29,289 nucleotides of DNA, from NCBI GenBank assembly GCA_002329645.1, contig DCTS01000032.1, positions 10,672 through 39,960 on the forward strand, in the 5' to 3' direction. The DNA comes from Lachnoclostridium sp. UBA1434 (lineage in GTDB: Bacteria; Bacillota; Clostridia; Lachnospirales; Lachnospiraceae). Positions 6,896-14,409 of this stretch are shown here, in pieces. The translations under genes were made by a program, and so were the position numbers. The notes under the pieces were generated by a model. The model worked only from the letters and a program-made list of their open reading frames with translations, made no database searches and was not told where the DNA came from. The first letter of the stretch is position 1. Every line of letters begins with the position of its first letter.

Positions 6896-8224
6896 TTACT
6901 TTATCTGCCCCGCCAGATAATTTATAAACTGCTGGGCGCTCCTTCCGGTCATTCCCCCATGTGAGAGCTCCCATCTGTCGGCCTCGTAAAGCAGCTCCTC
7001 CTCTGTAAGCCATGAAATGCCCTGACTTTTTGCCAGGCCGGCTACAATTTTCCAATATTCCTTCCTTGATGGAGCAGGAAAATTAATGGTTATCCCGAAA
7101 CGATCAGCAAGTGACAGCTTCTCCTGCATGGTGTCAGAACGATGTATCTCATCGCTGCTATCCATATCCGTGCGGTCGCTCCATGTTTCACGTATAATGT
7201 GCCTGCGGTTGGAGGTGGCATATATCAGGATATTATCCGGTTTAATCTCAAGCCCGCCTTCTATTATGGCTTTCAGATATTTATAATCGGTTTCAAATTC
7301 CTCAAAGGACAAATCATCCATAAAAATGATGAATTTATAGTTTCTGTTCTTAATCTGTGAAATAACCTCAAACAGATCCTCGAACTGATGCCTGTATATT
7401 TCAATCATCCTTAAGCCTCTGTCCCCATATTCATTCAGGATGGCTTTGACAGCAGTGGATTTGCCGGTGCCGCTGTCTCCGTACAGCAGTACATTATTTG
7501 CTCTTCTTCCTTCCACAAAGGCTGTGGTATTCTCAAGAAGCTTTTTCTTCTGAAGCTCATAACCGACCAGATCGGACAGCCTTACCTCCAGGGTATTGGT
7601 TATCGGCAATATTTTAACCTCACCGTTATCCCTTCTAATTCGGAAGGCCTTATTAAGCCCGAATTTGCCCACGCCATTATTCTTATAGAAGGCAACAGCA
7701 ATATCGAATATGTCATTCTCATCCGCTGCTTTCTTAATTTTGCAGCTTAATTGCCTTATCCTGTCACTGATACTTCTATTATGCGGCATGGTGCTGTTCC
7801 CCATTGATTTGTAGCCGGATATTATTGAGAAACAGTTGATTCCAAGCTCCTTCTCAAGAGTGTCGAAGTCATAATCAAATAAAGCTTTAAATATCTTGAA
7901 ATCGCTTCTGGCAAGCCCGGCAACAGTTCCGTCTTCGACTTGCGCTCTTTCACAGGCAATACTGAACGGATTCTCATTGCTTATAATCAGATAAGCAAGA
8001 TAATTCTGCCACAGGTTGCCGTCAACATCATATATTGCAGCCATATCCAGCAGTCTGTTGATTAAGGAGTATATATCCGATATAATTTCTTCCTTCTCCA
8101 TTCCGGCAGCCCTGCCTTCACTCTTAAGGCTGTCATATCTCCTGATAATATCTGCAAGTCTTACAAGGAAGCAGTCCTCCCCCAGGTTCTTATATACTGC
8201 AAGCTTTGATATCAATCTGTACAT
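6896..8224 (-). CDS. DUF815-family AAA+ ATPase
   Basis: A protein of about 442 residues whose C-terminal half is a single-copy P-loop ATPase. Walker A is LLYGDSGTGKST and the Walker B-like strand is FIIFMDDLSFEEFE. Then come a sensor-1-like ATSNRRHII and a region of AAA+ lid character (DRFGITINFPAPSRKEY). This matches the COG2607/DUF815 family of uncharacterised predicted ATPases. The N-terminal half is helical with no recognised domain. I start it at the ATG at 8224, where AAAGGA inside the end of argS gives good spacing; the frame is open to 8275, but that would overlap argS. Its start lies 4 bases after the argS stop, suggesting translational coupling. The function is unknown. Confidence 0.88.
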   Translation of the reverse strand: MYRLISKLAVYKNLGEDCFLVRLADIIRRYDSLKSEGRAAGMEKEEIISDIYSLINRLLDMAAIYDVDGNLWQNYLAYLIISNENPFSIACERAQVEDGTVAGLARSDFKIFKALFDYDFDTLEKELGINCFSIISGYKSMGNSTMPHNRSISDRIRQLSCKIKKAADENDIFDIAVAFYKNNGVGKFGLNKAFRIRRDNGEVKILPITNTLEVRLSDLVGYELQKKKLLENTTAFVEGRRANNVLLYGDSGTGKSTAVKAILNEYGDRGLRMIEIYRHQFEDLFEVISQIKNRNYKFIIFMDDLSFEEFETDYKYLKAIIEGGLEIKPDNILIYATSNRRHIIRETWSDRTDMDSSDEIHRSDTMQEKLSLADRFGITINFPAPSRKEYWKIVAGLAKSQGISWLTEEELLYEADRWELSHGGMTGRSAQQFINYLAGQIK

Positions 8225-8228
8225 TCTG

Positions 8229-10004
8229 TTACATCCTTTCAGGTGCCTCGATGCCGAGCAGGTCAATTCCAGCAAGCATTATATCATGAACCAGTGTTAT
8301 AAGCGCTATCCAGGAATACTGCTTTTGCTTGTCCTCCTCGGTAATTATTTTTGTATCATGGTAAAAGCTGTTGAAGGCATAGGCCAGCTCATACAGGTAT
8401 TGACATATCCTGTGGGGAGCCAGCTCCTCATATGCAGCCGTGACCATGTCACTGTATCTTGACAGCTTAAGCATAAGCTCCCTTTCCGGGAGAACTGATG
8501 CCGGAAGTATCGTATAATGTGCAATATCCTCCTTATTGCCGATGGTTTGTCTAAACTTCGCCAGTATGGACTTTATACGTACTATTGTGTAGAGTATATA
8601 GGGTCCTGTATCCCCTTCAAAGGAGGTAAAGCGGTCCATATCAAATATATAATCCTTGGAAGCCTGATTGGACAAATCAGCATATTTTAAGGCTGCAAGG
8701 CCAACCATTACAGCGACCTTCCTTGCTGCAGCTTCATCCATGCTCCTGTTCTCCATGATCTTTTCATAAACCTTATCATTTATGCTGTCAACCAGGTGCT
8801 CAAGACGCATAACTCCGCCTTCTCTGGTCTTAAAAGGCTTGCCGTCCTTGCCGTTCATGGTACCGAAGCCGATAAAATCCAACCTGGTATCCTTGTGAAC
8901 AAGCCCGGTCTTTCTTGCGCATCGGAAAATAGTTTCAAAGTAAAGCTCCTGTCTCTTGTCAGTCATATATATGAGCCTGTTCGGGGAAAACAGCATCATT
9001 CTCTCTACTATGGTTGCAAGATCCGTAGTATTATACAGAGTAGCGCCGTCAGATTTTAATATCATACATGGCGGAATTTCCCTGGTATCCGTATCCTCCT
9101 TAACATCCACCACAAGCGCTCCCTCGCTGAGCTTTGCATAGCCCTTATCCTTAAGATAGGCAATCATGTCCGGAATATAGGGCTGGGCATCGCTTTCAGC
9201 CTTCCACAGATCAAAGGACACATTCAGACTTGTGTAAACCCTTTTCAAGTCCTTTATGGATACGTCCCTTATATGATTCCATAAAGCCACATAACCTCTG
9301 TGGTTATTCTGCAGCTCATAGGTGATTTGCTTGGCTTCCTCTCTGAACTGCTCATCCTCCTTGCTTAAGGCCGATGCTGCAGGATAGTATTCCTCCAGCT
9401 CGGATATCGTAAACGGTGCTTCCTCTGGATATTCGCCGGTAAAGGAGTCGTCGAAGTACACCAAATCGGGCTTCCTCCTCTTAAACTCAGCTATAACAAG
9501 GCCCATTGGTGTACCCCAGTCACCCAGATGCGCGTCTCCGATAACCTTGTTGCCCATATATCTGAATATTCTCTTTAAGCTCTCCCCTATTATAGCCGAA
9601 CGTAAATGTCCCACATGAAGAGGCTTTGCAATGTTTGCTCCGCCGTAATCCATGACCACCGTTATCGGGTGCTCTTCTCCCTCACATCCGAAATTTTCTG
9701 CCTTTGCCATGTCATTCACATATCCGGCCAGGTATTCGTCGCTCAGGGTTATATTAATAAAGCCCGGCATAACCGCATTTACATTGCTAAACATCGGATT
9801 GCCCTGCAAATCCTGAGCTATCTCTTTAGCAATATTAATAGGGGCTTTCCCGTACTGCTTAGCTGCGGAAAGTGCGCCGTTGCACTGGTATTGGCACAGA
9901 TCCGGCCTGTTGGAAAGGGTTGCATGTCCATATTTTCCTTCATAGCCGTTCTTTTCAAATACCTGTGAGACTGTATCAGTTATCAGTTCAATTATCTTTT
10001 TCAT
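8229..10004 (-). CDS. argS: Arginyl-tRNA synthetase
   Basis: A class I aminoacyl-tRNA synthetase of 591 residues. The HIGH motif appears as AKPLHVGHLRSA (HVGH at 130-133). The KMSK region is the degenerate form common in ArgRS, GTMNGKDGKPFKTREGG (381-397), and the helical anticodon domain closes with DLLGIEAPERM. The N-terminal ArgRS-specific domain that reads the tRNA elbow covers about the first 100 residues. The ATG has a GGAGG site 5 bases upstream. A promoter candidate is present about 40-65 bases upstream, with no T-box leader visible. It probably heads a transcript with the DUF815 gene and perhaps the Nudix and pyr genes. Confidence 0.98.
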   Translation of the reverse strand: MKKIIELITDTVSQVFEKNGYEGKYGHATLSNRPDLCQYQCNGALSAAKQYGKAPINIAKEIAQDLQGNPMFSNVNAVMPGFINITLSDEYLAGYVNDMAKAENFGCEGEEHPITVVMDYGGANIAKPLHVGHLRSAIIGESLKRIFRYMGNKVIGDAHLGDWGTPMGLVIAEFKRRKPDLVYFDDSFTGEYPEEAPFTISELEEYYPAASALSKEDEQFREEAKQITYELQNNHRGYVALWNHIRDVSIKDLKRVYTSLNVSFDLWKAESDAQPYIPDMIAYLKDKGYAKLSEGALVVDVKEDTDTREIPPCMILKSDGATLYNTTDLATIVERMMLFSPNRLIYMTDKRQELYFETIFRCARKTGLVHKDTRLDFIGFGTMNGKDGKPFKTREGGVMRLEHLVDSINDKVYEKIMENRSMDEAAARKVAVMVGLAALKYADLSNQASKDYIFDMDRFTSFEGDTGPYILYTIVRIKSILAKFRQTIGNKEDIAHYTILPASVLPERELMLKLSRYSDMVTAAYEELAPHRICQYLYELAYAFNSFYHDTKIITEEDKQKQYSWIALITLVHDIMLAGIDLLGIEAPERM

Positions 10005-10039
10005 AATGCCCTCCGTTTGTACGTCTTAACTTAATCAAT

Positions 10040-10068
10040 ACTTTAGCATAGAAGTATAAAAATGTCAT
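10040..10068 (-). promoter_or_regulatory. argS promoter candidate
   Basis: On the minus strand ATGACA (10063-10068), a 17-base spacer and TAAAGT (10040-10045) form a near-consensus sigma-A promoter 36 bases before the argS start codon. Confidence 0.55.
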
Positions 10069-10238
10069 CCTAATTTTACTATCGGTTCCCCTCTGCGGAT
10101 GCATAACAGAATGATTGTATATAAGCTGCATGAAACAGGAATATTTTTTCAGCGCTGTAACTGATTAGGAATTTAATTTGAAAAAACATGCCATTTTTTT
10201 AAATTTGGACTATTATTTTCGGATATTATGTTGTATAT

Positions 10239-10277
10239 TATAATATATATGTACATTCTATGAATAAATATGTACAT
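10239..10277 (+). promoter_or_regulatory. TATAAT box followed by two ATGTACAT palindromes
   Basis: A perfect -10 hexamer TATAAT lies at 10239-10244, without a good -35 partner. Directly after it are two copies of the self-complementary octamer ATGTACAT, at 10249-10256 and 10270-10277, with centres 21 bp apart, or two helical turns. This is the geometry of a two-dimer operator placed over a transcription start. The rest of the 396-base argS/chemotaxis spacer (10005-10400) is AT-rich, with no gene or known riboswitch visible. Confidence 0.45.
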
Positions 10278-10317
10278 GCCTGTTCACAACTTAAGACTTG
10301 CATTAACATTTTCTTAA

Positions 10318-10345
10318 TAATATGCAGGCGTGGGGGGGCCGATTG
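10318..10345 (+). promoter_or_regulatory. Possible motility sigma (sigma-28/SigD) promoter
   Basis: TAAT (10318-10321), 16 bases and GCCGATTG (10338-10345) partly match the SigD pattern TAAA-N15-GCCGATAA, about 55 bases upstream of the chemotaxis-like module. The match is imperfect in both boxes and in spacing, so it is only a candidate. Confidence 0.35.
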
Positions 10346-10400
10346 GCTAATCATTATTAGATGTTTGATTTATTAACACAATCGCGAAAGGAGAAATAGC

Positions 10401-11288
10401 ATGTTCGAGCAGTACTTTGGGAATTACATAGTTGAAAAGAATTTAATTTCTCAGGCACAGCTGGATAGCGTTATGGCTAATCAACATGCACTAACTACAA
10501 AACTGGGGTTGATTGCCGTTTCCGAGAAATTACTTACCGCCAAACAGGCGGAGGAATTAAATGAGCTGCAAAAGCAGATGGACAAGCGTTTTGGGGACAT
10601 TGCCGTTGAAAAAGGATATCTTTTGAAGGAAGAAGTCAACTATCTTCTTAACCTGCAGGGCAGCCCATATGTTAAATTCGTTCAGGCTTTGACAGATAGC
10701 GGTTTTATGACAATAGGCGAAGTAGAAGAAGCTCTTGAAAACTTTAAAAAGGATAACGGTTTCTCGGATACGGACCTTGAAGCAATTAAATCAGGCGACA
10801 TTGATCGTATTATTCCAATATTTGTTGATCTCGACATTCCCTTCGGCAGTGAATGCGTAAGCCTTGCCATAAGAAATATTGTCCGTTTTATAAGCAATAA
10901 AATCATGCTTAAGAAATCCTACAAAGCCAGGACATATTCATTTGGCAACCTTGCATGCCAGCAGCTTATCGGTGATAATGATATTTTCTTAGGCTTTGCG
11001 GGACAGGATAAGGAGCTGCTGACCATTGCAGGCCCCTATGCCAGAGAAGCTTTTACGGAAATGGACGATGATGCATTTGATGCCGTATGTGAGTTCATTA
11101 ATTGCTCAAACGGATTATACGCATCAAAGCTCAGCCATGAAAATATTAATCTTGATATGACACCTCCTGTATACTACTCCGGAAAGACTATTGTAGCTAA
11201 AGATGATATGCTTATTGTCCCTGTTGTCATCAATGGTAAACAGACAGATTTGCTTGTTGCTGCAAATCAAAAAGTTCAGATAAACTAG
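10401..11288 (+). CDS. Repeat protein with CheX-like C-terminal domain
   Basis: A 295-residue two-part protein. The first 115 residues hold about four copies of a 23-30-residue helical motif, starting near residues 6, 35, 64 and 90 (for example FGNYIVEKNLISQAQLDSVM and FGDIAVEKGYLLKEEVNYLL). The motif resembles the small repeats at the N termini of type II secretion/MshE ATPases, some of which bind cyclic di-GMP. The last 150 residues resemble CheX/CheC, with an E-x-x-N pair at Glu231 and Asn234 inside CEFINCSNGLYAS, the catalytic pattern of CheY-phosphate phosphatases. It precedes a CheY gene by 13 bases, so its target is probably that receiver. The ATG at 10401 has an AAAGGAG site. No membrane segment is present. 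Confidence 0.75.
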   Translation: MFEQYFGNYIVEKNLISQAQLDSVMANQHALTTKLGLIAVSEKLLTAKQAEELNELQKQMDKRFGDIAVEKGYLLKEEVNYLLNLQGSPYVKFVQALTDSGFMTIGEVEEALENFKKDNGFSDTDLEAIKSGDIDRIIPIFVDLDIPFGSECVSLAIRNIVRFISNKIMLKKSYKARTYSFGNLACQQLIGDNDIFLGFAGQDKELLTIAGPYAREAFTEMDDDAFDAVCEFINCSNGLYASKLSHENINLDMTPPVYYSGKTIVAKDDMLIVPVVINGKQTDLLVAANQKVQIN

Positions 11289-11301
11289 GAGGTAAATTAA
11301 C

Positions 11302-11661
11302 ATGGCAAGGATACTGTTAATTGACGATTCGAAAACTTCCCGGAAGATATTGCGAAGTATACTTGAGGAAAACGGACATGAAATTATCGGGGAAGCAGTC
11401 AATGGTGAAGAGGGTGTAAGCAAGTTCATGGAGCTTAATCCGGATATTACTACGATGGATATTACCATGCCGGTCATGGATGGGCTTGAAGCTCTGAAGA
11501 AAATAATGAGCATCGATAAAAAGGCCAAGGTGGTCATGGTAACAGCGGCAGGCCAGAAGACAAAGTTGGTGGACGCAATAAAATACGGAGCTGCAGAGTT
11601 TTTGGCAAAGCCCTTTGAATCCGAGCAAATCGTAGATATTATAAATAAAGTAGCGCAATAA
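11302..11661 (+). CDS. CheY-like single-domain response regulator
   Basis: A 119-residue receiver domain with no output domain. The acidic pocket is Asp8-Asp9, the phosphorylation site is Asp53 in TTMDITMPVMDG, the switch threonine is Thr81 and the conserved lysine is Lys103 in AKPF. All residues required for phosphotransfer are present. It follows the CheX-like gene after a TAGGAGG site that overlaps that gene's stop codon, so the two are co-translated. Together they form a receiver and its likely phosphatase. The kinase is not in the window. It could act on the flagellar switch or on another target, since no other motility gene is nearby. Confidence 0.92.
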   Translation: MARILLIDDSKTSRKILRSILEENGHEIIGEAVNGEEGVSKFMELNPDITTMDITMPVMDGLEALKKIMSIDKKAKVVMVTAAGQKTKLVDAIKYGAAEFLAKPFESEQIVDIINKVAQ

Positions 11662-11666
11662 TATTC

Positions 11667-11711
11667 AAAGGTGCTTAAATGATATCATATATCATTTTAA
11701 GCACCTTTTTA
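11667..11711 (+). terminator. Rho-independent terminator of the CheX/CheY module
   Basis: A long stem (AAAGGTGCTTAAATGAT against ATCATTTTAAGCACCTTT, with one bulged T) is followed by a T-run at 11706-11710, five bases after the cheY stop codon. It may also slow transcription arriving from the right. Confidence 0.9.
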
Positions 11712-11744
11712 TGTAATCTTATTTCTTCTCTTTTCTTTTAAAAG

Positions 11745-11936
11745 CTACTCCTGGGGATTAACCGGCATTATAACTGCTGCGACCAGATAAACTACCAGAC
11801 CTAAGAAAAATGCGCCTAAAATCACCCATAACAGACGTATTATTGTAGGGTCTACATTAAGGTATTCTGCAATTCCCCCGCATACTCCGCATATCATTTT
11901 ATTCTTATTTGATCTGTATAATCTTTTTGGCTCCAT
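11745..11936 (-). CDS. PspC domain membrane protein
   Basis: A 63-residue protein made almost entirely of a PspC domain: a basic start (MEPKRLYRSNKNKM), then CGVCGGIAEYLNVDPTIIRL and one hydrophobic segment (LLWVILGAFFLGLVVYLVAAV) ending in MPVNPQE. PspC proteins sit in the cytoplasmic membrane and take part in envelope-stress responses. The start has a GGAGGAAGG site. It follows the DUF4097 gene on the same strand after 72 bases, and in Firmicutes PspC, DUF1700, DUF4097 and PadR genes often travel together, so it is probably the last gene of this operon. Confidence 0.92.
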   Translation of the reverse strand: MEPKRLYRSNKNKMICGVCGGIAEYLNVDPTIIRLLWVILGAFFLGLVVYLVAAVIMPVNPQE

Positions 11937-12008
11937 TATCCTTCCTCCATTTCTTCTTTATTATACCATATAATGGTATTTGTGAATATAGTATATTCTT
12001 GACTTGGC

Positions 12009-12851
12009 TTATCTAAAGTCTATGGAAATATTGCCTATTTCGCACTCCAAATTGAAGAATCCCAGATTTCCTCCGTCAAATTCCCTTTCCCGCATTGCTC
12101 CGTGATAGCTTCTTCCGTTAATATATATACTTCCTAATACGGTTTCAGCTTCATATGAATAATCATCCTCATAAGCATCAAGCTCCAGTTTAACTCTTCC
12201 GATACTGCAGTCAACCTTGTTCTTACCTGTAACTATCCCTTCAAGCTCTACGTCTCCCACTCCGCATTTTATTGTTATGTCTTCAGCCTCCAGATCAGAA
12301 ATTACCAAATGTCCTGTACCGATATTATAGTCCGAGCCCTCAGGTATCACAAGGCCGTCCACCAGCAGCTCACCTGCATCAACACTGAAGCTTCCTGTCC
12401 GGGCACGGATGTTTTCGCCTTGCAGCCTGCCGGCGCTGATATTAAAAATTAACTTATCAGCTTCAAATCCTTTAGGAACGGTAATGTCTATATCAGGCGA
12501 ATATTTATCTCCGTAAGCCGTAAGCAAGGGAAGCTTAAGGCCAAAGACTTTCACTACGTTTGTGGCTTTTTCGCTGATTTTCCATATGCCATCGGATACC
12601 TGAGAAGTAAATTCACTGTCAACCAGCAGATTGCGGGCGTCAATACTGAAGCTGTCGCCCTCTCTTATACTTACATCCGCATATTGTACATCAATTGTAA
12701 TTGCCTTAACACCTTCGTAGCTTTCATCAAAGGAATATCGTTCTCCTTTCCTTATCACATAACCGCTGCTAATGACAATTACCAGCATTACACAGCCCGA
12801 TATAATTGCTGCTATACTGATATACAGCAGAACTTTCACAAATTTACTCAT
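12009..12851 (-). CDS. DUF4097 beta-strand repeat protein, membrane-anchored
   Basis: A 280-residue protein with one N-terminal membrane segment (about residues 8-30, including ISGCVMLVIVISSGYVI), followed by an outer domain rich in short beta-strands. The outer domain has repeated patterns such as KAITIDVQYADVSIREGD and ITIKCGVGDVELEG, typical of DUF4097 adhesin-like beta-solenoids. A cysteine near residue 20 lies inside the hydrophobic segment, but I see no clear lipobox. Its ATG overlaps the stop of DUF1700 by four bases (ATGA), showing tight coupling. The family is associated with PadR-controlled envelope-stress loci. The molecular activity is not known. Confidence 0.88.
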   Translation of the reverse strand: MSKFVKVLLYISIAAIISGCVMLVIVISSGYVIRKGERYSFDESYEGVKAITIDVQYADVSIREGDSFSIDARNLLVDSEFTSQVSDGIWKISEKATNVVKVFGLKLPLLTAYGDKYSPDIDITVPKGFEADKLIFNISAGRLQGENIRARTGSFSVDAGELLVDGLVIPEGSDYNIGTGHLVISDLEAEDITIKCGVGDVELEGIVTGKNKVDCSIGRVKLELDAYEDDYSYEAETVLGSIYINGRSYHGAMREREFDGGNLGFFNLECEIGNISIDFR

Positions 12852-13672
12852 GCTGCCACCCTCCTGTTCTCAAAGGGAAGCCTTATCAGCTTCACAATGC
12901 CTCTGATCATTGCCGGAAGTACCTTGCAGCAAAGCAGAATGCTGAAAATTAAGAACATTATTCCAAGGCCGAAGGTTACAAGGCCGCTTCCGCAAAATGC
13001 CAGACCGGCCAGGGAAACACCCAAATTGACAAGACCGATTATTATAAGTGAAAGTCCAATGCAAATCATAACCGCTCCGGCTATACCCAAGCCTATGAAC
13101 AGAGCAAATATGGCTGCAGCAACTCCGAACAATACTCCGAATACGGAAAAGAATAAAGGAATCCCCACCGGAATAGCAAAGATGCATAACAGCACAATAA
13201 GCACTATCCTGGATACGTCATTTCCTTTGGCGGATGTCCCTCCGGCCGCTTTGCCGTAAGTCCACCCATTGCTTCCACTTCCGGTTTCCTGACCGTCTTC
13301 CTGTCCGGTCTGTCCTGTCTGTCCGGCTTCCTGTGAATTGCAGCCTCCCGCAGTGTCAGCCTGTTCCCCACCGGCGGTTTGTTCTTTCTTTTCCAACTCG
13401 AATTTTTCATCCGTATATACAGTATCCTTATACCCGGTTTCCGTAAAATTGCCTCGGTTTATCTGCTCCCTGGCATCCATGTTCAAATCGGCCTTTATGA
13501 TTGCGGCAACCTGTGACGGTGAACCCAGCTCCTTGAGTACTTCATCCTCATGCTCTATACCGGCATCATCCAGATAATTATTATAGTATTGGATGGCTTC
13601 CGCTTTCTCATCCGATGGAATATCAGACAATAACTCCTCAAGCTCTTTCATGAATTCCAACCGTGTCATCAT
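12848..13672 (-). CDS. DUF1700 (HAAS-domain) membrane protein
   Basis: A 274-residue protein. The first 65 residues are the helical DUF1700/HAAS domain (FMKELEELLSDIPSDEKAEA, then YYNNYLDDAGIEHEDEVLKELGSP). A polar, Gln/Gly-rich linker follows at about 85-145 (repeats of GQTGQ and GQE), then a hydrophobic block with about four membrane segments and a basic tail. In related systems the HAAS domain interacts with a PadR-type regulator, so this protein may pass an envelope signal to the PadR protein encoded just before it. Both its start and its end overlap the neighbouring genes by four bases. The linker is low-complexity and likely flexible. Confidence 0.9.
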   Translation of the reverse strand: MMTRLEFMKELEELLSDIPSDEKAEAIQYYNNYLDDAGIEHEDEVLKELGSPSQVAAIIKADLNMDAREQINRGNFTETGYKDTVYTDEKFELEKKEQTAGGEQADTAGGCNSQEAGQTGQTGQEDGQETGSGSNGWTYGKAAGGTSAKGNDVSRIVLIVLLCIFAIPVGIPLFFSVFGVLFGVAAAIFALFIGLGIAGAVMICIGLSLIIIGLVNLGVSLAGLAFCGSGLVTFGLGIMFLIFSILLCCKVLPAMIRGIVKLIRLPFENRRVAA

Positions 13673-13986
13673 TTCACTCCCCCAAATATGTTATTGATTT
13701 TATTGCTGTAACTAATCCATTCATCCCTGTATAGCCTGAGCTGAACCATTCCTGTATCGGTGATTTTATAATAACGCCGGTTCCTGCCCCCATACTCCAT
13801 GTCGTATACCTCAAGGCAAGCCTCCTTTTGAAGTCTTCTAAGTACAGGATACAGTGTCGATTCGGATATCTCAATAACCTTCCGCACTTCCTGTGTCAGA
13901 TTATAACCATAGGTTCCTTCCGGTTCCTTGGAAACAACAGCAAGTACAATAGCATCCAGTAATGCTGAACCGGTATTAAAAACCAT
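13669..13986 (-). CDS. PadR-family transcriptional regulator
   Basis: A 105-residue winged-helix repressor. The core GTYGYNLTQEVRK, then ESTLYPVLRRLQKEACLEV and GGRNRRYYKITDTG, is the PadR DNA-binding domain with the usual wing. The C-terminal helix is short, as in the smaller PadR subgroup. The frame is open to a GTG at 13995, but that abuts the AAGGAG site; the ATG at 13986, 8 bases from it, is the better start. It heads the operon PadR-DUF1700-DUF4097-(PspC). Palindromes overlap its promoter, so it probably represses itself and is released by an envelope signal. The inducer is unknown. Confidence 0.93.
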   Translation of the reverse strand: MVFNTGSALLDAIVLAVVSKEPEGTYGYNLTQEVRKVIEISESTLYPVLRRLQKEACLEVYDMEYGGRNRRYYKITDTGMVQLRLYRDEWISYSNKINNIFGGVK

Positions 13987-14014
13987 TATGCCCACTCCTT
14001 TCCGTTAGTGGCTT

Positions 14015-14073
14015 GCATATTAATAATATTATATGCTAGGCAATACTATACACCATATAATATTATATGTCAA
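14015..14073 (-). promoter_or_regulatory. Promoter and palindromic operators of the PadR operon
   Basis: On the minus strand a consensus -35 TTGACA (14068-14073), a 17-base spacer and TATAGT (14045-14050) form a strong sigma-A promoter. A perfect 16-bp palindrome, CATATAATATTATATG (14054-14069), fills the spacer. A second, related inverted repeat (GCATAT, 10 bases, ATATGC; 14015-14036) lies just downstream of the -10 box. Both share the core ATATTATATG, as expected for two sites of one repressor, most simply the PadR protein itself. Confidence 0.75.
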
Positions 14074-14169
14074 TACAATATTATAAAAATAATTATATTC
14101 ATACTTACATTTTTTGATTTACATAATTATTATTTAGCCTCTTAAATGAAACTTGTATCGAGTGTTCAT

Positions 14170-14302
14170 AAACTTAATCAGCAGTATAACAGAACCATAT
14201 AAAGAAAAATACTTCCCTAAAATCAAGCTAACCACACCATCTTCTGCTGGTGATACTTGCTTTTCAGGGAAGTATTTATATATTAGTGTACTGCTTAAGT
14301 TT
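14170..14302. ncRNA. Nested inverted-repeat element, candidate structured RNA
   Basis: This 133-base element folds as a rod. The outer stem is AAACTTAA-(TCA bulge)-GCAGTA (14170-14186) with TACTGCTTAAGTTT (14289-14302). An asymmetric open region follows (about 20 and 11 bases), then a perfect 12-bp inner stem (14207-14218 with 14266-14277), extended by AAAA/TTTT and CAAG/CTTG, and a tip hairpin CACCA/TGGTG. On the minus strand the inner stem is followed by TTTTTCTTT, so part of it may terminate the copA-copZ transcript. The rod with a central bubble recalls 6S-type RNA, and a miniature transposable element is the other option. The rest of 13987-14409 is AT-rich, holding the PadR promoter and no gene. 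Confidence 0.5.
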
Positions 14303-14409
14303 ACCTTATGCTGCTGCTATTGCATTCTATGGGGCTGCTTTATATTAATAGATATGATATTCTCTTGATTATTGTATTTTGATTTTGCTGCTGCCCCTTC
14401 TGCACTTTT

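Noticed and set aside
10278..10400. Cyclic di-GMP riboswitch before the CheX-like gene
   Set aside because: The G-run and short CTAAT/ATTAG hairpin do not reproduce the conserved core of either known cyclic di-GMP riboswitch class.
14153..14368. A 71-codon plus-strand frame across the rod-like element
   Set aside because: Its sequence is dictated by the inverted repeat, it lacks a ribosome binding site, and it shows no protein family character.
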